The notes beneath the pieces are model-generated. The model ran no database searches, was not told where the DNA came from, and worked only from the letters and a program-made list of their open reading frames with translations. A program made the translations under genes and the position numbers. DNA of 44,598 nucleotides, taken from positions 1 through 44,598 of the forward strand of contig JANJUF010000030.1 of assembly GCA_024710705.1 (NCBI GenBank), in the 5' to 3' direction. The stretch is from Gemmatimonadaceae bacterium. Its GTDB lineage: Bacteria; Gemmatimonadota; Gemmatimonadetes; Gemmatimonadales; Gemmatimonadaceae. Below are positions 8,180-17,400 of the stretch, piece after piece. Within the stretch, counting starts at the first letter, position 1, and every line of letters begins with the position of its first letter.

Positions 8180-9775
8180 CTACTCCGCCGCCGCGAGCTG
8201 CAGCAGGTCGTAGAGTTCGGCGAGCGTGTCGGGATCGGGGGCGGCGTTCGAGCGCCGCAGCGCGTCGCTGAGTGCGACCGCCCGCGTGAGCGCATCCTTG
8301 CCGCGGAAGATGAGCTCCTCGATCGGGATCACGTCGTCTTCGTCGCCGACGACGGGCTCGGCGAGCCGCTGGTCATTCAGGGGGTCGAGTCCGGCGAGCC
8401 CGGCGCCGAGCAGGTTGCGCAGGGCCGCGCCACTGGGCGCCACGGATCCGGTGCCGGCCGGGATGGGTGTCGTCGGCCGGACGGGCGTGACGCCACGCAC
8501 CGGGGACGGCGGCCGCACCGGTGTCGCGGGTCGGGCCGGTGTCGCCGATCGGGCCGGCGTGGCCGTGATGGCATCGGAGGGCGTCACGCGCGTCGGCCCG
8601 TGGCTCAGCGACTCGCTGAGCGTCACGAACTGCGGAGCGATCGTCTCGGGCGACGCGTCGGTGGCGCTGAGGAGCAGCGCCCCTCGGTCGAGGACGTCCA
8701 GCGCGCCGGGTTCGAGCGCGGCCGCGCCACGCTCCGCAGCGAGAAAGAGGTTGGCGATCTCGATGGCGCCGAAGCTCTGGGCGGCGCGCGCGAGCGCCCG
8801 CACCGCGCCCCGCAACTCGCGGCTCAAGCGATCGCGGGTGGCGGCGTCGGCGGCGACGCGGCCGTCGTGCACCAAGCGCCGCAGGTGCTCGGCCTGCGAG
8901 ACGACTTCCAGGCGGAATCGCTGGGCGGCCGTCGTGGGCGGGTTCGCCGCGGCCTGCACGGCGTCGGCGTCACCCAAGAGCAGCGAGGCGATCGGGACCA
9001 CGTCATCACCGTGACCGGCGGAGGAACCCAACGTGGCGGAGGCGTGGGCGAACTCACGCACCGCCACCGAGTCGGTGGGTGGCACGCCGCCGAGTCGGAC
9101 CGCGTCGCCGCCTTCGAGCAGGACCCGTGCGGCGCTGCGGAAGAGGCGGCGGCGTTCGGCGGTGGCGTCTTCCTGGCCCAACTCAATCGGCTTCGCAGCC
9201 GCGTCCACGGCGTCCACCACCTCGCCCAGCGGCGGCAGGTCCTTGAGGGCCGCCACGCCGCGCAGGGCGCGCACCTTGTCCATCACCTGGGCAAACTGCT
9301 GTGGACTGCCGGCGTTCTCGGCGTACTCCAGCAACGCGGCCGCCGCATTGGCGGTGGCCGCCGCGAGGTACTCGATGCCGGTGCGGATGGGCGTGATGCC
9401 CTCGCGCTTCGGGGCGACGCGCTCCAGTTCGGACACGCGCGAGGCGACCCGCGCGTCCTCGGCGGGCGTCCAGCTGCGGACCGCGCGGAGGAGAATCTTG
9501 GCGTCGTCGATGGTCGAGATCGCGACGCCGCGCGAGGTGGCGTCCCACGCCAGGTCGCCGTCCTTCACCTGCTTGGCGAGGCGCTCGAGCCCGGCCGAGA
9601 GTTCGGCGATGCCGCCGACCTTGGCCATGGTGGCGGCGCCGCGGAGGGCACGGACCGTGCGCCCGAAGCTCTCGGCGTCGGGGGCTTGGGTGGTTGCCCG
9701 CGAGACGAGGGCGTCGAGTTGCTCGACATACTCGCTGGCTTCCAAGGTGAAGAAATCGAGCAGCCCGCCGGTCAT
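8180..9775 (-). CDS. Protein with three degenerate HPt-like modules and a Thr-Pro-Arg linker
   Basis: The 531-residue protein is all-helical and Ala-rich, with no catalytic domain that I can see. Three segments resemble histidine phosphotransfer (HPt) helices around 'HxLKG', but with Arg for the accepting His: VRALRGAATM (R42), VRALRGVAAL (R169) and SRELRGAVRA (R319). Residues about 404-438 form a low-complexity linker of repeated TPAR/TPVR units. The C-terminus is acidic, then helical. I chose the ATG at 9775, with GGAG five bases upstream; a longer frame upstream is unsupported. FimL of Pseudomonas is a known protein of this kind, resembling ChpA but lacking phosphorylatable residues. A scaffold or regulatory role is inference. 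It lies between pdxJ and the UPF0104 gene. Confidence 0.65.
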   Translation of the reverse strand: MTGGLLDFFTLEASEYVEQLDALVSRATTQAPDAESFGRTVRALRGAATMAKVGGIAELSAGLERLAKQVKDGDLAWDATSRGVAISTIDDAKILLRAVRSWTPAEDARVASRVSELERVAPKREGITPIRTGIEYLAAATANAAAALLEYAENAGSPQQFAQVMDKVRALRGVAALKDLPPLGEVVDAVDAAAKPIELGQEDATAERRRLFRSAARVLLEGGDAVRLGGVPPTDSVAVREFAHASATLGSSAGHGDDVVPIASLLLGDADAVQAAANPPTTAAQRFRLEVVSQAEHLRRLVHDGRVAADAATRDRLSRELRGAVRALARAAQSFGAIEIANLFLAAERGAAALEPGALDVLDRGALLLSATDASPETIAPQFVTLSESLSHGPTRVTPSDAITATPARSATPARPATPVRPPSPVRGVTPVRPTTPIPAGTGSVAPSGAALRNLLGAGLAGLDPLNDQRLAEPVVGDEDDVIPIEELIFRGKDALTRAVALSDALRRSNAAPDPDTLAELYDLLQLAAAE

Positions 9776-9821
9776 CGCGTCTCCATATAGGCGGTAAGGT
9801 GCGCCGTGCGAGGGGGGCGGG

Positions 9822-10547
9822 TCAACGGGGGCGTGCCCGGTCCATGGCGGCTCGCATGGCGCGGACCGCCGCATCCAGCCCCACGAAGACCGCGTGGCTC
9901 ACGATGGCGTGCCCGATGTTGAGCTCCTCGCACTCCGGGATCGCCGCGACGGGACCGACGTTCTCGAGGGTGAGGCCGTGGCCGGCGTGGACGGCGAGCC
10001 CCTGGGAGGCAGCCTCGGCCGACGCCCGGCGCAGCGCCTCGAGATGTTCCGGCTGATCGGGATTGTGGCAGTAGCGCCCGGTGTGGAGTTCGATGGCGGG
10101 CACGCCAAGGGCGACCGCGCGGGCGATCTGCACCGGGTCGGGATCGATGAACAGGGACACGCGAATCCCCGCCTCGCGCAGGGCGGTGACGCAGACCGCG
10201 AGGCGCTTGGGCTCCACCGAGAGGTCGAGCCCGCCCTCGGTGGTGACCTCTTCCCGCCGCTCGGGGACGAGGGTGACCTGGTGCGGTTGGAGGCGGCGGG
10301 CGATGCCGGTCATCTCGGCGGTCGGGGCCATCTCGAGGTTGAGCGGGGTACGCACCACCGGGACCAGTCCCTCGACGTCGGCGTCCTGGATGTGTCGGCG
10401 GTCCTCGCGGAGGTGCACGGTGATGCCGTCCGCACCGGCGGCCTCACAAATCCGCGCCGCGGCGATCGGATCGGGATAACTCGCGCGGCGTGCCTGCCGC
10501 AACGTCGCGACGTGGTCGATGTTGATGTAGAGGCGCTGCGGGGTCAT
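9822..10547 (-). CDS. pdxJ: Pyridoxine 5'-phosphate synthase
   Basis: The 241-residue TIM-barrel enzyme condenses 1-deoxyxylulose 5-phosphate with 3-amino-2-oxopropyl phosphate to give pyridoxine 5'-phosphate. Signature segments are [46 protein letters not shown] and an ELHTGRY stretch. The frame can begin at 10571 (250 residues), but the family N-terminus fits the ATG at 10545-10547 ([15 protein letters not shown]). Its start is only 39 nt from the divergent lipoprotein start at 10587, so the two promoters must overlap or one must lie inside a gene. The HPt-like gene follows on the same strand. Confidence 0.96.
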   Translation of the reverse strand: MTPQRLYINIDHVATLRQARRASYPDPIAAARICEAAGADGITVHLREDRRHIQDADVEGLVPVVRTPLNLEMAPTAEMTGIARRLQPHQVTLVPERREEVTTEGGLDLSVEPKRLAVCVTALREAGIRVSLFIDPDPVQIARAVALGVPAIELHTGRYCHNPDQPEHLEALRRASAEAASQGLAVHAGHGLTLENVGPVAAIPECEELNIGHAIVSHAVFVGLDAAVRAMRAAMDRARPR

Positions 10548-10586
10548 CTTTGCCTGCATCATTCCATTCATTGAGGAGTCCTGCCT

Positions 10587-11051
10587 GTGCGACGCATGCT
10601 GCCGTTGGCGATGGTGCTGCTACTCGTGCTGGTCGGGTGTCCGAGGCCGAGCACTTCGGCCTTGCTCGGCGCCGCCACGTCCGAGATGGCCATCATGGAC
10701 TTCTTGGGCGCGACGCGTGCCCAGGACGTCCAGGGAGTGTCGGATGTCTGGGGAAACGCCGAGGCGCCGACCCGGGAACTCATCAAGGACCGCGAAGAAG
10801 TCGAGCGCCGCATCCTGATCATGATGCGGGTGCTCTGCCACGATGAATCTGCCATCGGGGCGGCGCAGGCGGCAGATGGCGGCCGCACCGAGCACAAGGT
10901 GGACCTGACCTTCCAGGGGCGGAAGGTGACGGTGCCGTTCTTCACCGTGCGCAACCGGAACACGGGGCGCTGGTTCGTGGAGGACATCGACCTCCGGGCG
11001 GTGCGGGATTTCTGCAGCGGAGCCCGGACGACCACGCCGCCGCGGTCTTAG
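10587..11051 (+). CDS. Small exported lipoprotein of unknown function
   Basis: The 154-residue product begins with a basic n-region, a hydrophobic stretch and a lipobox ending LVGC (Cys at about residue 18), so it is probably lipid-anchored. The start is a GTG at 10587; GAGGAG (10574-10579) lies seven bases upstream and supports it over the internal ATG at 10596. The mature part has a helical half with an Arg/Glu-rich segment, then [21 protein letters not shown], reminiscent of small ligand-binding or cystatin-like folds; I recognise no family. It is divergent from pdxJ. Its stop codon overlaps that of the convergent mce gene by 4 nt, leaving no room for a separate terminator. Confidence 0.75.
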   Translation: MRRMLPLAMVLLLVLVGCPRPSTSALLGAATSEMAIMDFLGATRAQDVQGVSDVWGNAEAPTRELIKDREEVERRILIMMRVLCHDESAIGAAQAADGGRTEHKVDLTFQGRKVTVPFFTVRNRNTGRWFVEDIDLRAVRDFCSGARTTTPPRS

Positions 11052-11458
11052 TATTCGCTCAGTTCGATCAGCACGCCCGCGGTGGAGCGGGGGTGCAGGA
11101 AGGCGATGCGCTTTCCCTCGGCGCCGATGCGAGGGGTTGCGTCAATGAGTTGGACGCCGTGGGCCTTGCATCGCGCGAGCGTGGCGTCGAGGTCATCCAC
11201 GGCGAAGCAGACGTGATGGATGCCGGGCCCGCGCTTGGCGAGGAACTTCCCGATGGGGGAGTCGGATTGGTCTGGCTCGAGGAGTTCGACCAGCGATTCC
11301 CCGGCCACCAGTCCGACGATGCGCGCACCATCGGCGTCGTCGAGCGGGGTCTCGGGGAGGCCGAGGATGTCCCGATAGAAGGGGAGGACCCCTTCCAGGG
11401 ATGAGACGGCGATCCCGAGGTGGGCGATGCGGGTTCCGCGTGGGGTGGAGTCGGACAT
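11048..11458 (-). CDS. mce: Methylmalonyl-CoA epimerase
   Basis: The 136-residue protein belongs to the glyoxalase/bleomycin-resistance fold. It has the two paired motifs of methylmalonyl-CoA epimerase: IAHLGIAVSSLEGVLPFYRDILG near the start and GIHHVCFAVDDLDATL in the middle. Both contain metal-binding His, and the protein ends GVLIELSEY with the metal-binding Glu. The enzyme interconverts (R)- and (S)-methylmalonyl-CoA in propionate metabolism. The ATG at 11456-11458 fits the family N-terminus; a longer frame running past it is spurious. A 12-bp palindrome sits in the 96-nt gap to the divergent trxA. No mutase genes are in view. Confidence 0.93.
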   Translation of the reverse strand: MSDSTPRGTRIAHLGIAVSSLEGVLPFYRDILGLPETPLDDADGARIVGLVAGESLVELLEPDQSDSPIGKFLAKRGPGIHHVCFAVDDLDATLARCKAHGVQLIDATPRIGAEGKRIAFLHPRSTAGVLIELSEY

Positions 11459-11488
11459 GGGTCGGCGATTCCGGAAAGGAGGATCGCT

Positions 11489-11500
11489 GCTAACGTTAGC
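11489..11500. promoter_or_regulatory. Perfect 12-bp palindrome between mce and trxA
   Basis: GCTAACGTTAGC is perfectly self-complementary and lies near the middle of the 96-nt gap between divergent mce and trxA. Each strand reads TAACGT, so the site could overlap a -10 element for either gene or be an operator for a dimeric regulator. I cannot name a regulator and see no second copy in the window. Confidence 0.4.
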
Positions 11501-11554
11501 GTGGCGCACGGGCGCATGGCACCGTGGGCGGCGCGTCACACTTGGGGAGAAGCG

Positions 11555-11881
11555 ATGTCGAAGACGGTGGTAGTGACGGATGATTCGTTCACCAACGAGG
11601 TCGAGCAGCACGCGGGCCTTGCGGTGGTGGACTTCTGGGCGACCTGGTGCGGCCCCTGCCGCATGATCGCCCCGATCCTCGAGCAACTCAGCGAGGAGTT
11701 CGCCGGCCGCGTGAAGGTGACGAAGCTGGACGTGGACGCGAACCAGAAGACGGCGATGCGCTTCCAGGTGCGCTCCATTCCCACCTTGCTGTTCTTCAAG
11801 GACGGCAAGCTGGTGGACCAGGTCATCGGCGCGGTGCCGAAGCCTGCGCTGGCGGCGAAGTTCGAGCAGCACGCGGCCTGA
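11555..11881 (+). CDS. trxA: Thioredoxin
   Basis: The 108-residue cytoplasmic thioredoxin reduces protein disulfides. It has the canonical active site WATWCGPCRM (C32 and C35), the cis-Pro segment SIPTLLFFKDGK and the usual beta-alpha order. An upstream frame exists, but family similarity and a GGGGAG ribosome-binding site four bases upstream fix the ATG at 11555. It opens a run of ten same-strand genes; the next start is 16 nt downstream. A 13-bp inverted repeat begins 49 nt after its stop codon. Confidence 0.96.
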   Translation: MSKTVVVTDDSFTNEVEQHAGLAVVDFWATWCGPCRMIAPILEQLSEEFAGRVKVTKLDVDANQKTAMRFQVRSIPTLLFFKDGKLVDQVIGAVPKPALAAKFEQHAA

Positions 11882-11897
11882 TCCCGGGCGTCCGCAG

Positions 11898-12878
11898 ATG
11901 CCCCCACTGCGTGACGCGATTCGGTACCCCGCCAAGCGGGTCCTGCTGCAACGGACCCGCTTGGCGTACGTACATCTCCGAAACCTCCTGACCGACGCCA
12001 AGCGCGACCGGGCGGCGCGGGTCTCCGGCTACGTCGCCGTGTGGATGCCTGAGGAGCTCCTGGTGCTCTTCCTCGAGGAAGGCGAGGTGGTCAACGCGAC
12101 GGCCAGTGCCGACGGCGTCCGGTTCGCGCCCATCGCCATCAGCGACGCCATCGGCCGCGTGCCGGCCTCGGCCGAGTATGGCAGCATCTGCTTCCACGAG
12201 ACGGGCGACGAACTGCTTGACCTGATGTATGCGACGCAGACCGGCCGGCCGGTTGCACTCCCGCGTGAACTGGCTGCTGCCGATGCCACGGCGCTGCTGT
12301 CGTATCTCGACGGGACCATGCACGACGGCGCACTCGAGGTGATTGCCGACGGCACCGTCAACTACGTGACCCTCCAGTCGGGGAAGCCGACGCACGGGTA
12401 CTTCGTGGACGCGCGCCCGGGCGAGACCACGATGCTGCTCAAGTCGCTGCTCGAGGGCCGTGCGCTTGCCGCACCGCCGACCGTGCGGCTGTGGGCACCG
12501 GCCGACGCCCTGCCGGCGCAGGCGTCGCCGGCACTGATCCAAGCGTACCGGGAACTGGTGGCCGCGCTCATCGCCCGCCTGCAACAGGCGGGCCAGGCCT
12601 CAGCCACCGAGGTGACGGAGGGCGCGCGCCGAGCGCTGGTCGCGCAGCACCCCACGCTCGATCGATTCTCCCCGTCCCATCCGACCATCAAGGATCCGGT
12701 GACCGATGCGCCCACGCTCACCAAGGCGATCGCGGCGTGGATGGCCGACGTGCTCTGGGCGGCCGCGCCCGAAGGCATCACCGCCGAGCAGCTGTTGCAC
12801 GACCTCACGGTCTCCCGGCGGCACGTCTTTCAGTCCGCCGGCCTGTATGACGCCCTCCCGTGGAAGGTGAAGTGGTGA
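11898..12878 (+). CDS. Conserved-looking protein of unknown function (326 aa)
   Basis: I do not recognise this family. There is no signal peptide or membrane helix. The N-terminal third contains RVSGYVAVWMPEEL followed by VLFLEEGEVVNA, reminiscent of DUF4388-type domains ('..L..G.L.F.dG.lvhA'); I hold that weakly. The rest alternates helices and short strands and ends with helical segments. It sits between trxA and rsmI, overlapping rsmI by 4 nt, so it is co-translated with a ribosomal RNA methyltransferase. The ATG at 11898 has no good ribosome-binding site. A perfect inverted repeat lies within codons 12-23, so a later start is possible. Confidence 0.7.
   Translation: MPPLRDAIRYPAKRVLLQRTRLAYVHLRNLLTDAKRDRAARVSGYVAVWMPEELLVLFLEEGEVVNATASADGVRFAPIAISDAIGRVPASAEYGSICFHETGDELLDLMYATQTGRPVALPRELAAADATALLSYLDGTMHDGALEVIADGTVNYVTLQSGKPTHGYFVDARPGETTMLLKSLLEGRALAAPPTVRLWAPADALPAQASPALIQAYRELVAALIARLQQAGQASATEVTEGARRALVAQHPTLDRFSPSHPTIKDPVTDAPTLTKAIAAWMADVLWAAAPEGITAEQLLHDLTVSRRHVFQSAGLYDALPWKVKW
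11931..11965 (+). repeat. Perfect 13-bp inverted repeat with 9-nt loop
   Basis: GCCAAGCGGGTCC (11931-11943) and GGACCCGCTTGGC (11953-11965) pair perfectly around TGCTGCAAC. The stem is GC-rich and is followed by GTACGT, not a T-run, so it is not a typical intrinsic terminator. It begins 49 nt after trxA ends and lies inside the first codons of the next frame. It could set the trxA transcript end, regulate translation of the next gene, or show that the next gene starts later. Confidence 0.6.
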
Positions 12879-13714
12879 GCGCCGACGGCGCGACCACTCC
12901 CGGGACCCTGCACGTCGTCAGCACCCCGATCGGAAACTTCGGGGACCTCTCGCCCCGCGCGGTGGCGGTGCTCCGCGCGGTGTCGGCGATCCTCGCCGAA
13001 GACACGCGGCACACGCGCGGGCTCTGCGAGCGGTTTGAGATCCGGACCCCACTGTTCGCCTACCACGAGCACAACGAGGCCGCAGCCACGCCAGGGCTGG
13101 TGCGGCGGTTGCTGGACGGCGAGTCGTTGGCACTCGTGAGCGATGCCGGGACGCCGCTGCTCTCCGATCCGGGGGCGCGGCTCGTCCGGGCGGCGATCGA
13201 TGCCGGCGTGGAGGTGTCTCCCGTGCCAGGTCCCTCGGCGCTTCTGGCCGCGCTCGCCGGCGCGGGGCTACCGACCGACCGCTTCACGTTCTTCGGATTT
13301 CTCGCGCGCAAGGGCGGTGAGCGATCGCGGGCAATCGCCGAGATCGTGGCGCTCGCGCACACGGCCGTGCTGTACGAGGCGCCGGCGCGGGTCGGGGCGA
13401 CGCTGCGCGACCTTGCCGACGCCGGCGCCGGCGCGCGGGCAACGGTCGTGGCGCGCGAACTGACCAAGCAGTACGAGGAGTTCCGGCGCGGAACGGTGGC
13501 CGAACTCGCCGCGTATTACGAGGAGCACGAACCGCGCGGGGAAATCGTGATTGTCGTATCTGGGGCGCCCGAGGCGGTGCCCGATGTCGCAGGGCTCGAA
13601 GCCACCGCCGCCGCGTTGCGCGCGTCGGGGGCCAGTGCGCGCGACATCCAGGCGCAGCTGGTGGCCCGCGGCGCCCCCCGCAACCTCGCCTACCGCCTCG
13701 CCCACGAATCGTGA
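12875..13714 (+). CDS. rsmI: 16S rRNA (cytidine1402-2'-O)-methyltransferase
   Basis: The 279-residue SAM-dependent methyltransferase modifies C1402 in the decoding centre of 16S rRNA. Diagnostic stretches are VVSTPIGNFGDLSPRAV at the N-terminus, ILAEDTRHTRGL, the glycine loop SDAGTPLLSDPG and VPGPSALLAALAGAGL. I chose the GTG at 12875, which overlaps the previous stop (GTGA) and has AAGGTGA just upstream; a GTG 15 nt earlier is in frame. Its stop codon overlaps the next start. Confidence 0.95.
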   Translation: MSADGATTPGTLHVVSTPIGNFGDLSPRAVAVLRAVSAILAEDTRHTRGLCERFEIRTPLFAYHEHNEAAATPGLVRRLLDGESLALVSDAGTPLLSDPGARLVRAAIDAGVEVSPVPGPSALLAALAGAGLPTDRFTFFGFLARKGGERSRAIAEIVALAHTAVLYEAPARVGATLRDLADAGAGARATVVARELTKQYEEFRRGTVAELAAYYEEHEPRGEIVIVVSGAPEAVPDVAGLEATAAALRASGASARDIQAQLVARGAPRNLAYRLAHES

Positions 13715-14400
13715 TGCGCGGATTGCGACGCGTCCCGCTCCTGCTCATCGCGGGTGCCCTGCTGGTCGCGGCGACGCCCCAGGGCCTGCGTTCGACCCGC
13801 CTCACCGTGGCGCGACTGCAGTATGACGGCGACGACTGGTACGCCAATCCGTCGAGCCTGCCGAACCTGATCAAGGCCCTGCGCGAGCGCACGACCCTCG
13901 CGGTGGAACCGGACGAAGTGCGCGTCAGTCTGCTGGACGAACGGCTCTGGGACCATCCGTTTCTGCATCTCACGGGGCATGGGCAGATCCGTTTTTCCGA
14001 ACGCGAGGTCGCGCGCCTGCGCGCCTACCTGCTGCAGGGCGGATTCCTCCACGCCGACGACAACTACGGGCTCGACGAGGCCTTCCGTCGGGAGATCGCC
14101 AAGGTGTTCCCCGATCGCCCCCTGGTGGACGTGCCGCTCGACCACCCCATCTACCGGATCGTGTATCCCTTTCCGCAGGGGCTCCCGAAGATCCACGAAC
14201 ACGATGCCGCCCCGGCGCGCGGGCTCGGCATCTTCGTCGGCGACCGCCTGGCCGTCTTCTACTCGCACGAAGCGGATCTCGGGAACGGATGGGAGGATGT
14301 CGGCACGTACCCTGAGGATCCGCCGGCCCTGCACGAGCAGGCGCTGCGCATGGGCGTGAACCTCTACGTGTACGCGGTGACCAGCGGGGTGGGCCGATGA
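13714..14400 (+). CDS. Exported DUF4159 protein
   Basis: The 228-residue product has a signal peptide or N-terminal anchor (about residues 6-22, LLLIAGALLVAA). The DUF4159 pattern follows: RLQYDGDDWYANPSSLPNL, then HPFLHLTGHGQIRFS, LRAYLLQGGFLHADDNYG and FYSHEADLGNGWED. The molecular function of DUF4159 is not established; its layout suggests a Rossmann/amidotransferase-like fold, which is inference. Start is the ATG at 13714, overlapping the rsmI stop (TGATG); an in-frame GTG lies one codon earlier. It overlaps the DUF4175 gene by 4 nt, a partnership also seen near MoxR/BatA-type operons, though none of those are in this window. Confidence 0.88.
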   Translation: MRGLRRVPLLLIAGALLVAATPQGLRSTRLTVARLQYDGDDWYANPSSLPNLIKALRERTTLAVEPDEVRVSLLDERLWDHPFLHLTGHGQIRFSEREVARLRAYLLQGGFLHADDNYGLDEAFRREIAKVFPDRPLVDVPLDHPIYRIVYPFPQGLPKIHEHDAAPARGLGIFVGDRLAVFYSHEADLGNGWEDVGTYPEDPPALHEQALRMGVNLYVYAVTSGVGR

Positions 14401-17400
14401 ACGTGCTCGAAGTCGTCGGGCGCGAATCGCGGCGGCTGCGCCGCCGTGCGGCGGTGGCCAGCACCCTCCTGCCGCTCGTGGCCTTGCTCGGGCTCCTGAC
14501 CAGCGCCGCCATCTGGCTGGCGGACGGCAGCTGGCTCACGCTGCCGCGTGCGTTGCCGGCGCTCAGTTGGGCGCTGGCGCTTGGCGCGGCGCTCACCCTC
14601 GCGATCTTCCTCCGCCGCCGGCTGCGGGCACGCTCGGCGCCGATGGCCGTTGCCGCCGCCATCGAACGTGAGCAGCAGCTGCGGCGCGGCTCGCTCACCG
14701 GGCTGCTCGAAATCGCCGATGCCGGCATCTTTGCCGAGTTCGCCGCCGAATCGCTGGGCGAGCGGCTTCGGCTGGCCCATGCCCAGCCCGCGCCACGGCT
14801 GCGCCGCAGGCTCCAGCGCGCGGCGCTGCTCTCGGCGCTGGCAGCCGCGCAGATCCTGTTGCTCGCGGGCACCTCGTGGGCGCGCCGCGCCGATGGCTGG
14901 CGCGCCCTCCTCAATCCGGTGGATGCCTGGCGTGGCGCACTGGTATCGCCGTTGACGCTCGCCGAGCTGCCCACGCGCGTGATGCGCGGGGCGGACGTCC
15001 CGCTCGTGATCTCCGCGCCGGGGCGCACGCTGGTCAGCCTGCGCTGGCGCGTGACCGGTGGTGCCTGGCAGCAGAGCCGGCTTGAGGTGGATTCCACCGG
15101 GCGTGCCCGGGCGACCATCGCGGCCGTCGCCGCCGATTTGATCGTGTTGGCGAGCGATGGTCGGGCCGGGCGCGACTCGGCTCGCGTGGAAGTGGTGGAT
15201 CGACCCTTCGTGGGTGATGTCCGCGTGACGGCCCGCTATCCGGCGTACCTCGCGCGCAGCGACGAACGCCTGCCAGCCGATGCCACGCTCCGCATCCCCG
15301 TCGGTACGCGCCTCTCGATCAGCGGCGCGGCCTCCGAGGCCTTGGCGTCGGTCACCCTCCGCGCCGACGGACGGACGCAGGCGTTGCGCGCCGACGGGGC
15401 GCGGTTCGACGGGACGTTCACGCCGACGCAGAGCGCCACCTGGGCGTGGGACGTGCAGGGCGTTGGCCAGGCGATTGCCGACGTGCCGGCCGCCCTCGAC
15501 ATCGAGGTGGTGCCCGACTCGGCGCCCCGCGCCGAGATCCTGTCGCCCACCGGCGAACAATTCGTGACGCCGGCAGGGAGCGTCGCGCTCGAGCTGCTCG
15601 CGCAGGACGACCACGCGCTCCAACGCGTGGCGCTCCGCGTACGCCGCGTGGGCAGCACCGCCGCGGTCCGCGAGACCGCGGTGAGCGAGCGGCGCGAGGC
15701 ACTGTGGTCGGGGACGACGATCCTCGAACTCGCCACCTACGCGCTCCGCCCGGGAGAGGCGCTGGAAATCACCCTCGTGGCGCGCGATGCGGCACCCGGA
15801 CAGCGCGAGGGCATCAGCGCACCGCTGCTGCTGCGCGTGCCCACGGCCGAAGAGGCGCGCGAAGCGGCACGGGAGTCCGCCGACGCGGCGGTCAGCGCCG
15901 CCGATGCGGCCGCGCGTGCGCTGGCCGCCATGGCCGAGCGCACCGCCAACGAAGCCCGCACCCGCGGCGACCGCGGCGAGCGCAGCGGCGCCGAGTCGCC
16001 GACGGGCACGCCGCCGCAGCCAGGCGGCACGCCGCGCGAGCCGTTGGGCTACGATGGCGCCGAACGCGCGCGCGAGATCGCCGAGGAACAGCGCGCCATG
16101 CGCCAGCAGGTGGCAGACCTGGAGGATTCCGCGCGTGAACTCGAGGACCAGCTCCGCCGCGCCGGCGCGCTCGACACCGCGCTCGCGCGCCAACTGCAGG
16201 ACGCCCAGCGCCTCCTCCGCGAAGCCATCACGGACGAGATGAGCGCGGCCCTCGAACGCCTCGAGGACGCCACGCAGCAGCTCGACGCCCCGCGCACTCG
16301 GCAATCACTGGCCGAACTCGCGGCCCAGCAGCAGGAACTGCGCAAGACGCTCGAGCGCAGCGCCGAGATGCTGCGGCGCGCCGCCCTCGAAGGGCAGATG
16401 CAGACACTGGCCGACCGCGCGCAGGAGCTGGCCGAGGAACAGCGGGCGATGGCCGATAGCGCCGCCGGCGGCGCCGAGCGCCAGCAGCGTGCGCAACAGC
16501 TGCAGCAGCAGACGCAGGGGCTGGCCCAACGCGCCCAGCAGTTGGCGGAGCGCATGGAGCAGGCCAACGCGCGCCAAGGGGCCGAGGGCATGCGGGAAGG
16601 CGCCGCCCAGGCGCAACAAGCCGCGGAACAGCTCGGCCAGATGGCGCAGGATGCGGCCGCCGGGGAACGGGCTGCGCAGTCCCTGGAGCGCGCCGCCGAG
16701 TCGCTCGCCGATGCGCGCCGCGAACAGGTCGGGGCCTGGAAGGCCGAGCTCACCGACGCCCTCGATCGCTCCGTGCAGGAGCTGGTGCAGCTGGCGCGCG
16801 AACAGGACCAGCTCGCCGACCAAGCCCGCGAAGAGCAGAGCCCCACCGGACTTCGTCCGCAGCAGTCGGCCCTGCAGCAGGGCGTGCAGGCGGCGCAGGA
16901 GCGTCTCGAGGAGGAGAGCCGGCGCACGACGCTGGTCTCGCCGCGCTCGCAGGAGATGATGGAACGGGCGCGCCAACGTTCGGCGCAGGCCAGCCGCGAG
17001 GCCGCCGAGGGACGACGCACGGGCACGGAGGAGGCGATGCGGGATGCCGCCGACGCGCTGCGGCAGGCCGCCGCCCAGCTCACCCGCGATCGCGAGCGCG
17101 CGGGGAACGCGCAGTCCGCCACTGGCATGCCGGAGCTCCTGCAGCAGATGCAGCAACTGGCGCAGCAGCAGGGAGGGCTCAACACGCAGATGCAGAGCCT
17201 GATCTCGATGATGCAACGGCAGGCCGCCGCGCAGGGAATGGATGCCGCCACCCGCGACCAGGCGCGTCAGCTGGCCCGTTCGCAGCGCGAGGTGGCGCGC
17301 CAGCTGGATGACGTGAGCGACGCCGACCCCACCGGACGTGCGCAGGAGCTGGCGCGCGAGGCCCGCGCGCTGGCGCAGGCCCTCGACCAAGGCGCGGTGG

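Noticed and set aside
11459-12001. Longer N-terminus for methylmalonyl-CoA epimerase reaching across trxA.
   Set aside because: It would overlap trxA antisense; family similarity begins at the ATG at 11458.
14364-16304. A 646-codon open frame on the minus strand opposite the DUF4175 gene.
   Set aside because: Composition is Arg/Ala-rich without domain signals; it is antisense to a gene joined by 4-nt overlaps to its neighbours.
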